From: Arachis hypogaea | Lineage: Eukaryota; Streptophyta; Magnoliopsida; Fabales; Fabaceae | NCBI RefSeq assembly: GCF_003086295.3 | Contig: NC_092040.1 | Location: 60,863,559 to 60,927,558 of the forward strand | DNA length: 64,000 nucleotides | Direction of reading: 5' to 3' | Shown: in pieces, positions 57,238-64,000 of the stretch | Layout: each line of letters begins with the position of its first letter | Position numbering within the stretch: position 1 is the first letter of the stretch | The notes under the pieces: generated by a model | Databases searched by the model: none | The model's input: only the letters and a program-made list of their open reading frames with translations | Told to the model about the DNA's origin: nothing | Made by a program: the position numbers and the translations under genes

Positions 57238-57623
57238 TATGTGTACAAGATGTCTCTTGTACGGGTTGAGGGATGGATCGGAAACTTGCAGGTCGAGGCG
57301 GATGTCGGATCGCTTGACTGGAGCAATGGGGGGTGGTACCTGCAAAGACACTCCGACGCTCAAGTCAGAATGGATCTGAGAGGTATTAGGTGTGAGGAAC
57401 GAATGATTACCTGGGGGGACCTGGGTCCTCTATTTATAGGTGATGGTAGTTATCTTATCTTATCTTGCTTGGCTAAGATAAGGGAGGCGTTTAAATTCGA
57501 AAGTTGGTTAGGAACTCTAGAGGGCCGGCTTCGGACCCTCTAGAAGGGCGAGGCGGGTTGGACCCGGGTAATCAGGTTTGGACGTAATCCTGGGTCATGG
57601 ATCCATGGGCTGGATCCGTAATA
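57238..57623 (-). repeat. Tat2 3' LTR (~386 bp)
   Basis: TATAAATA on the minus strand at 57438-57431. The inner end TATTACGGATCC abuts the purine tract. The outer end near 57238 is approximate because it grades into AT-rich DNA. Confidence 0.65.
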
Positions 57624-57637
57624 GTTGCCCCTGCAGC
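57624..57637 (-). other. Tat2 polypurine tract
   Basis: GCTGCAGGGGCAAC on the minus strand, directly against the 3' LTR. Confidence 0.6.
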
Positions 57638-58368
57638 AGGAGAGCGAGCAAGGTCGGTCTGTCGCTGGGAGGTGTGATCTTGATCATGAGCTGGGTCTTT
57701 GGTTCTTCTCGGGTAGTCGTTTGGCTTTTGGAGGGGAAGTCGGTGTCCCGGACCTGGCTTTGACGTGCCGAGGATTGGCCGTTCTGGTCCGACGCGGTCC
57801 TTCTGTGTCCAAAGCGCCTGTTGCGTTTTTCGAGGCGTGTTTTATTAGTTTCTTTTTCCCGAGGGGCATTTATTGAGAGGGGACGTTTTTAGGTGTCTTT
57901 CCCTTTATTGCCCCTATGCGCCTTTTTGTTACTTAGGGCTATTTGCATCTTTTTCCTGTTTCTTTTGAAACGGTTTTGGCTTTGCATCTTACTTCCATCG
58001 TTCATTTCATTTCACTTTCGTTCTCTCTTCTGAAAAATTTCTCCTTCTCTCTGTGGTGCTCTCTGGTGTTTCTTCAAGCTACTACTTCTGCCTCTACGCT
58101 TTTTTCAGGCCCCTTTTTCTGCATTTTCAGGTTGGTATGCCTTCGTTTTTCTTGCTTATGTGATGTTTTTGTGGCATTGTATCTTGTTATGCGTTATTCT
58201 TGTTGTTTTCCTTTCGTGCTGCATTTGTGTCTTTTTGGGGCGGTGGTATTCGGGTTTGAAGGGGCTGGGCACCGTCGTGTTAGTTCGATAGTGAGTAGTA
58301 GGTTTTTTCCTTCCTAGTTTCTGTGTAGGGTTGGTAGGCTGATGGTGGTGCTCCTCCCTGTTTTAGGT
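57638..58368 (+). promoter_or_regulatory. Upstream region of the antisense ORF
   Basis: A T/C-rich stretch on the plus strand with candidate splice signals (TTTTCAG at 58125-58131, TTTTAGGT before the ATG). It presumably holds the promoter and 5' UTR of the antisense transcript. No firm core element is identified. Confidence 0.35.
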
Positions 58369-60162
58369 ATGCACCGGCGGAGGAGTGAGGGTGTGGGTAC
58401 TCTGATAGCCCCCTCCTAGGGCGTCCCCGCTCGTTACGCTTGGGTGACTAGTGATGTGTGGGGCGTTCCGTCGCGAATGACGGAGGCCAATCTTCAGAGG
58501 CTCCGTGATCAGGGGGCGATTTGTGGTGGTGGCGATGCAGAGCGGCAGTACGAGCTTGCCCTCCCGGATGCCGACGAGCGTGTTTGTTATCTAAATCTTG
58601 ATTCACCCACTGTGCCGGACTGGATGTGGGTTTATGAGTCGATGTTCACTCGGCTCGGCGTGCGACTTCCCTTTTCACCGTTTGTTCAGGACTTGCTGAG
58701 TCGGTGTTCCGTGGCGCCGTCTCAGCTTCATCCTAATAGCTGGGCCGCCATCTGGTCTTTTGAGCTGGTGTGTCAGTATCTCGATCTTCCGGTGTCTGTT
58801 CCTGTGTTTCTCTTTCTTTTCTTATGCACTCTTCCGACTAAGGAGGGGAAGCATAAGAAAGGGTATATGTCGTTCCGGGCTCAGCCTCACCGCCGTATTT
58901 TTGGTTTGTTTGAGGATTCTTTCCATGGTTTCAAGAGGGAGTATTTTAAGGTGCGCCCTGTCCGGGGGCATCATCCATTTTGGCTGACCTTAGAGGGTGA
59001 GTGTTGGTTTTCAACCTACTGGAACTTCGGTGCCGGTCCGTCGGTTTCGACTAAGGGTACCTATGATGGCTTGTCTCCCGAGGATAAGGATATTGCTAGT
59101 GTCTTGTGGTATTTGTTTGAGGAGCGCCCGTTAAATCCTCGGGATGTCATAGGAGATCCTGAGGCCTGTCGAACGTATATTGGTGTGTGGTTTTGCTTCC
59201 TTCTTTTTCATGTTTGCTTCCCAATTTTTTGCCTCTGTTGTTTTTTGATGTTTTCTCTTTGGTTTCTCTCAGTTGAGATGGCTGGTGGTTTGAATTCTCT
59301 GGCGAGGCTGAAGGCTGCGATGGATCGGGAGGAGGGGTCGTCGGCATCTCCTGCCACCCCTGTCTCTAATCCTGCTGTGGGTTCCCAAGCTGTTTCTCAG
59401 GAAGTGGTTTCGGCCGGGGTTAGGGTTGACACCCAGGTCCCTCCTGGTCCCGTGGATTCGCTTGAGGAGGAGGTCGTTGTGGTTTTGGCTGCTGAGGCTT
59501 CTCGGAAGAGAAAGAGGCTTGAGGAGCCTAGTAGCGAGACATTGGGGGAAGAGGGTGCCGTTCCTACTGTGATGGATCGACGTTTTGATGCTCCAGGGTT
59601 CATAGATCAGCACTTGATGCCTGGCATGGAGCCATTTTTCGATGAATGTGATGTCTCTTTTCAAGCCAAGTCGGTGTATCGTGCCCTTCTCCGGTCTGCC
59701 GTTATTGTTCGGAAGGCCGAGCCCGTGATGGCTCAGGTCGGTTTGTTGCATAAGAAGCTTCGCCACTCCCAAGCTGATGTGACCAAGTTGAAAGAGCAGC
59801 TTGAATCTACTGAGGTAGCGAGGGAGAAGGCGGTGAAGTCTTCTGAGGAGGCCGGGGCATAGATCCTCCGTCTTTCCGAGGCCGAGACTTCGCTTCTTTC
59901 GCAGCTGAGTATGGAGAGGCAGCGGGCTTCCGATGCGGGTTCTTAAGCTGCTGTACTTCTCGGTGAGGTGGAAGATTTAAAGGCCGAAGTTGCTGCTTTA
60001 AAAAAGGAGAAGGCAGAGCTGTTGGCTGATGCGAAGAGTGCAATTGCAGCTGCCTAGGAAACGATAAGGGCTCAGGCTTTGGTTTTGGCCCCGGGTGTAG
60101 ACATGTCTGTGATGGGGGCTTTCAAAACCATCTGTGATGGCCGAATTGTGGACCTCGAGTAG
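58369..60162 (+). pseudogene. Tat2 antisense ORF: putative gypsy-type transposon protein
   Basis: A plus-strand gene opposite to pol. ATG at 58369 (MHRRRSEGVGT). Premature stops in the same frame: TAG 58417, TAG 59860, TAA 59944, TAG 60055; natural end TAG at 60160. The longest open part is 58444-59862. Residues such as CYLNLDSPTVPDWMWVYESMF, LPFSPFVQDLLSR, FSTYWNFG and SPEDKDIASVLWYLFE are typical of the domain I know as Transposase_28 (PF04195). 59183-59272 looks like a 90-base intron (GT...CAG). The C-terminal half is coiled-coil. Function unknown; it is not a true transposase. Confidence 0.75.
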
Positions 60163-60607
60163 CTTTCTTTGTTATCTTTGTTTGTTTTGTTTATTTTGGA
60201 TATTTGGTTGGCCGTGGGCTGTATGTTTTGGAACTTCGGTTTGTGCCTATTGTGGCCGTTTACATTTTGCTTTTGATAATTCGTATGGCCGTTTGTTCTT
60301 TTTTTATTTTGAGACGTTATGTGTTTAAGCCGTTGTGACTTTAGGACCTTCGGTAGGCCGTTAGTATTTTAGGGATATCCGTTTGTTAGGCCCCGAGGGT
60401 GATCAGTTCTCGGTGTCGTAGCCGTGTCTTTATTCTGTTTTGGGGAAAAGAAAAGGAAAAAACACAATGGAATTTTCTTGGGCCTCGTTAAAACCCTCCG
60501 TTTTTGGCGGGAAAGAGTACCCGTGATTAAAATATTCTAAATAGGGGAAATAAGTGTAGCGTGATTAAAAACATTAGAAAGATAAGGGATGACCTAAGGA
60601 GGTCGGT
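60163..60607. other. Spacer between the convergent antisense ORF and pol
   Basis: A T-rich non-coding stretch where the 3' ends of the antisense gene and pol face each other. The A-run near 60440-60465 may hold polyadenylation signals. Nothing else is recognised. Confidence 0.5.
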
Positions 60608-63223
60608 CTAAGTGTAATAGCGTCGTAAGTTGGCGGCATTCCATGTTCTCGGGACTACGTCGCCGTTGAGTCGTTCGAGTTTGTATGCTCCCCTCCCGAT
60701 GATGGCTTTGACTCTGTATGGTCCTTCCCAATTGGGGGTGAGTTTCCCTTCCCCTGGGGTCGGGGCTCCGATGTCGTTTTGTCGTAGGACGAGGTCGTCG
60801 GGTGCAAATTCTCGTTTGATGACGCCGTGGTTATACCTTAAGCTGATTCTTTGTTTTAGGGCTAGTTCTCTGATATGAGCTATTCTTCTTTCTTCGTCGA
60901 TGAGGTCACGTTCTGCTTCCTCGTCGTTCCCTCCGATCGTTTTTCTGGGGCTCGGGTCTCCTATCTCCACTGGGATGATGGCTTCTATACCGTATGTTAA
61001 TCAGAAAGGTGTCTCCCCTGTGGTCGTTTGGGGTGTAGTTCGGTATGACCATAGGACCGAACCGAGTTCGTCGGCCCATAGTCCTTTGGTTTCGTCGAGC
61101 CGTTTCTTGAGTCCTTTGACGATTATTTTGTTTGCGGATTCCACCTGTCCGTTTGTTTGGGGGTGTTCTACCGAGCTGAAACGGTGGGATATGTGTAGTC
61201 CTTCTAGGAATTCTCTGAACTTTTTGTTAGCAAATTGGGTTCCGTTGTCCGAGATGACGATCTCGGGGATCCCGAATCGGGTGATGATCTGTCGCCAGAG
61301 GAATTTTCGGCATTGGGTTGCCGTGATGGAGGCCAGGGGCTCGGCCTCGATCCACTTAGTGTAGTAATCTATGGCGACGATGAGATATCGGAGTTGGCCG
61401 GGTGCCGTAGGAAAGGGTCTGACAAGGTCGATTCCCCAGGTGACGAATGGCCGTTCTCCCGATGTGATGCTGAGCTGGTGTGGGGCGGCCTGATGGATAT
61501 TGGCGTGCCTTTGGCATTTATCGCAATTTTTAACTAGCTTCATGGAGTCCCGGATAACCGTGGGCCAGAAGTAGCCGGCTCGGATGATTTTCTGGGCGAG
61601 GATTTTAGCTCCGATATGGTGGCCACAGCATCCTTCGTGGATTTCGCGGAGTATGTACTCCGTGTTTTCGGGTTCGACGCATTTGAGAAGGGGTTGCGAG
61701 AGTCCGCGTTTGTATAGTTGTCCTGCGACAATCGTGTAATTGGCGGCTTCTCTTTCTGTTTGTTTCTCCTCTTTGGGGTCTTTAGGTAGGGTTCCGTCGA
61801 GGAGGTATTGTAGGATGGGGTAGGTCCATGATCCTTGTCTGGAGAGTGTCAGGCAAGCGTTAGCTGTTGTGAATATGGATGGTGATTTAACGACTTTCTG
61901 AATTAGCAATTTGTTGCCGTGTCCTGGTTTGGTGCTGGCTAGTTTGGAGAGGAGATCTGCTCTGGTATTTCGTTCTCTGGGAACGTGCCGTATGGTAATG
62001 TAATTGAACCCTTCTTTCGGTTCATTTACGTTGGCGAGGTATTATTGAAGTAAAGGGTCGCGTGTTTGGTAGTCTTCGTTGATTTGGGAGCGGACTACCT
62101 GTGAATCGGTGCTTACTTCCAGGACTTTCGCTCTGACGTCTTTGGCTAGGGCTAGGCCTGCCAGGAGGGCCTCATATTCTGCTTGATTGTTAGAAACTGG
62201 GAATTTGTATCGTACTGACTGTTTGATTACGACCCCGTTTTGGCTTTCGAGTATGACCCCGGCACCTCCGGTGGTGACGTTTAATGAGCCGTCGACGTGC
62301 AGCTTCCATGACTCGGGAGTGGTGTTTCCCGGAGTCATTTCAGCGATGAAGTCGGCCATGGCTTGTGCTTTGATTGCATTTCGGAGTTCGAACTTGATTT
62401 GGAATTGGGACAGCTCAATGGACGATGCTAGCATTCTTTCTGCTAGGTCGGGCTTTTATAGTACCTGTTTGACTGCTTGGTCGGTCCGGACCGTCACGGG
62501 ATGGGCCTGAAAGTATTGTCTTAAGCGCCGGGAGGCCGTGAGGAGTGCAAACGCGAGTTTTTCTAGGTGTGAGTAGCGGGTTTCTGCATCTTGTAAGACC
62601 TTGCTTATGAAGTATATGGGTCTTTGTTCTTTCTGCTTGTTTTCGCGGATGAGTGCTGCTGCGAGTTCCTCTTCCGTTATGGAGAGGTATAGGTAGAGGG
62701 TCTCCCCTGTTTGAGGTTTGGTGAGGACTGGTGGTTCCGCTAGGACTCTTTTGAAGTGTTGGAAGGCTTCTTCGCATTCTGCTTCCCATTTGAAGGGGGC
62801 TCCTTTCTTCATTAGTTTGAAGAAAGGGATTGCTTTTTGAGCCGATGCTCCGAGAAAGCGTGATAGCGCCGTCAGTCGGCCGGTGAGATTTTGGATGTCG
62901 TTAAGGTTTTTTGGGCTCGTCATCTCAAGGACGGCGCGACATTTCTCCGGGTTTGCTTCAACTCCGCGTTGTGTGATCATAAAGCCAAGGAACTTCCCTG
63001 CCTCCATCCCGAAGGCACATTTTGCCGGGTTGAGTCGCATTTGGTGCTTTTGTAAGGTGTTCATTATGACCTTGAGGTCGCTGATGAGTTGTTCGCCGGA
63101 TTCGGTCTTGGCGAGCATGTCGTCTATGTAAACTTCTAGTTTGCTTCCGGATAGGTTTTGGAATATCTTGTTAACAATTCTTTGGTAGGTGGCTCCGGCG
63201 TTTTTCAGGCCGAAGGGCATCAT
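60608..63223 (-). pseudogene. Tat2 pol (RT C-terminal part, two RNase H domains, integrase)
   Basis: One frame from 63223 to 60608 with three nonsense codons (TAA 62456-62458, TAA 62042-62044, TGA 61001-61003) and no frameshift. RT: MPFGLKNAGATYQR and catalytic YIDDM (near 63120). RNase H: RPIYFISKVLQDAETRYS, HPVTVRTDQ. The second, archaeal-type RNase H (62434-62042) has KLHVDGSLN, NNQAEYEALLAGL and STDSQ. Integrase: zinc finger with CDKCQRH, then WGIDLV, ISDNGTQF and NGQVESANK, and C-terminal LTPNWEGPYRV. It would replicate and integrate the element; the N-terminal RT is missing and nonsense codons inactivate it. Confidence 0.88.
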
Positions 63224-63257
63224 TGTGTAGCATCATTGTCTAGGTTTTGGAATATCT
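63217..63257. other. Rearrangement junction with templated filler
   Basis: GCATCATTGT occurs at 63217-63226 and again at 63230-63239. An 18-base stretch starting TAGGTTTTGG at 63152-63169 is repeated at 63241-63258. Beyond this, A-family LTR sequence begins in mid-LTR. Confidence 0.8.
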
Positions 63258-64000
63258 TTGGAAAGCTGTCAAGCCGACCTCTTCGCACTTAAACGACCAT
63301 AACTTGAGCTACAGAGGTCCAAATGATGCGGTTCCAGTTGGGTTAGAAAGCTAACATCCGGGGCTTCGAAACGATATAAGATTTGCCATAGTTGCTACAA
63401 GTATGGTAGCGCGCACGCGCATAGTACGTGCACGCGCCGTTGCTGCCACCTAGTCCACTTGAAGCAAAACGTGGCCAGCGATTTTAGAAGCCTTGTGGGC
63501 CCAATCCAACTCATTTCTGATGCTATTTAACCCAAGGAGTGAAGAGGGAAACACATGTTAGTTGCCAGTAGTTTAGTTTAGTAGTTAGAATTAGTTTCTA
63601 GAGAGAGAAGCTCTCACTTCTCTCTAGAATTAGGATTAGGATTAGGATTAGTTCTTAGATCTAGGTTTTAATCTTTGCTTTCTTCTACCTCTACATCTCA
63701 ATTCCTTGTTGTTAGATTCATTCTTCTTCCATTCTTTTATTGTAATTTCCTTTATGTTGTTCTTATGCTTTGTTGTAGATCTACTATTGTTCCTTCCATT
63801 TTCTTTCAATTCAATAAGAGGTAATTCATAATAATTGTTCTTCTTTGCTTTTCTATTGTTGATCTCTTGCTTTTGTAGTTAGATCTCTCTTTAATTCTTG
63901 CATTTAATAATGTTTACTTCCATTGCACTTTATGTGTTTGTTGAAATGTCTCTTTTAGTTTTAGTGTAGATTTTGTCCCTCTTGGCCTAGGTAGAGTAAT
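63258..64000 (+). repeat. E2: A-family LTR, 5'-truncated, runs off the window
   Basis: It starts within U3 (AAGCTGTCAAGCCGACC), includes CGCG words at 63410-63442, TATTTAA at 63524-63530, hairpin GAGAGAAG/CTTCTCTC (63603-63624) and GGATTA repeats, then follows the E1 LTR sequence to the window end. Confidence 0.85.

Larger units (their letters stand above)
57238..63229 (-). mobile_element. Tat2: Tat-lineage Ty3/gypsy element with antisense ORF, 5' part missing
   Basis: From the right on the minus strand: RT from its PFGLKNAGATYQ motif onward, RNase H, a second archaeal-type RNase H, integrase, a spacer, a convergent plus-strand ORF, polypurine tract and 3' LTR. The dual RNase H and the antisense gypsy-type ORF are marks of the Tat lineage. 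Gag, protease, N-terminal RT and the 5' LTR are lost at a rearranged junction near 63229. Confidence 0.85.

Noticed and set aside
57241..57543. 100-residue plus-strand ORF at the start of Tat2
   Set aside because: It lies entirely within the 3' LTR, and the matching Tat1 LTR region does not keep the frame.
59269..59772. 167-residue minus-strand ORF opposite the antisense gene
   Set aside because: It is the shadow of the plus-strand ORF, has no homology by eye and shows shadow-type composition.

Overview
This window is plant nuclear DNA built almost entirely from nested transposable elements; I find no intact host gene, tRNA or rRNA. The palindromic GGCGTTnAACGCC and ACGCGT words inside Athila-type LTR elements, and the general repeat content, suggest a legume, most likely Arachis (peanut and relatives). 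That species call is inference; nothing here proves it. I use working labels. 'A-family' elements have LTRs that start TGATAAACC and end ATCATCA. 'R-family' elements are Athila-like Ty3/gypsy with LTRs that start TGATGAGCGG and end GCACCA.

Layout: 1-6688 is an A-family element on the + strand (E1), split by an R-family remnant (R3, 645-3642). 6689-25597 is an R-family element on the - strand (R2) whose gag-pol was split by two A-family insertions: B (11466-19074, target duplication GTGCT) and C (20109-25300, target duplication TTGCT). Both gaps close in frame when the inserts are ignored. 25598-34450 is a + strand R-family element (R1) with a nearly intact gag-pol and a third ORF downstream of pol, but no 3' LTR. 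34451-38685 is an unclassified, probably retrotransposon-derived stretch holding two solo LTRs (S1 34864-36206, S2 36748-38381). 38686-42230 is a 5'-truncated LINE on the - strand.

42409-57237 contains a direct duplication of an unrecognised ~1.65 kb segment. One copy was split by a Ty1/copia element (43708-52384); the other copy preserves the empty site. The copia element in turn holds a Pack-MULE-like DNA transposon (48952-52025) carrying exon-intron pieces of a chloroplast FKBP gene joined to a TIM22-like exon. A Tat-lineage gypsy fragment (53281-55601) and a second, larger Tat element (57238-63229) with an antisense ORF flank the second copy. An A-family LTR begins mid-sequence at 63258 and runs off the window.

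How parts work together: in the autonomous elements gag-pol supplies capsid, protease, reverse transcriptase, RNase H and integrase; B and C lack pol and could move only in trans. The most striking unexplained structure is a recurring module in both Athila-like families: a small hairpin with invariant loop (A/G)GGA, followed within about 20 bases by the polypurine-tract motif. It occurs once next to the 3' LTR and again internally, near the start of the third ORF. The stems differ in sequence but keep pairing. A second hairpin just after the pol stop codon, and element-specific palindromic word arrays in the U3 region and downstream of pol, are further structures that protein coding does not explain.
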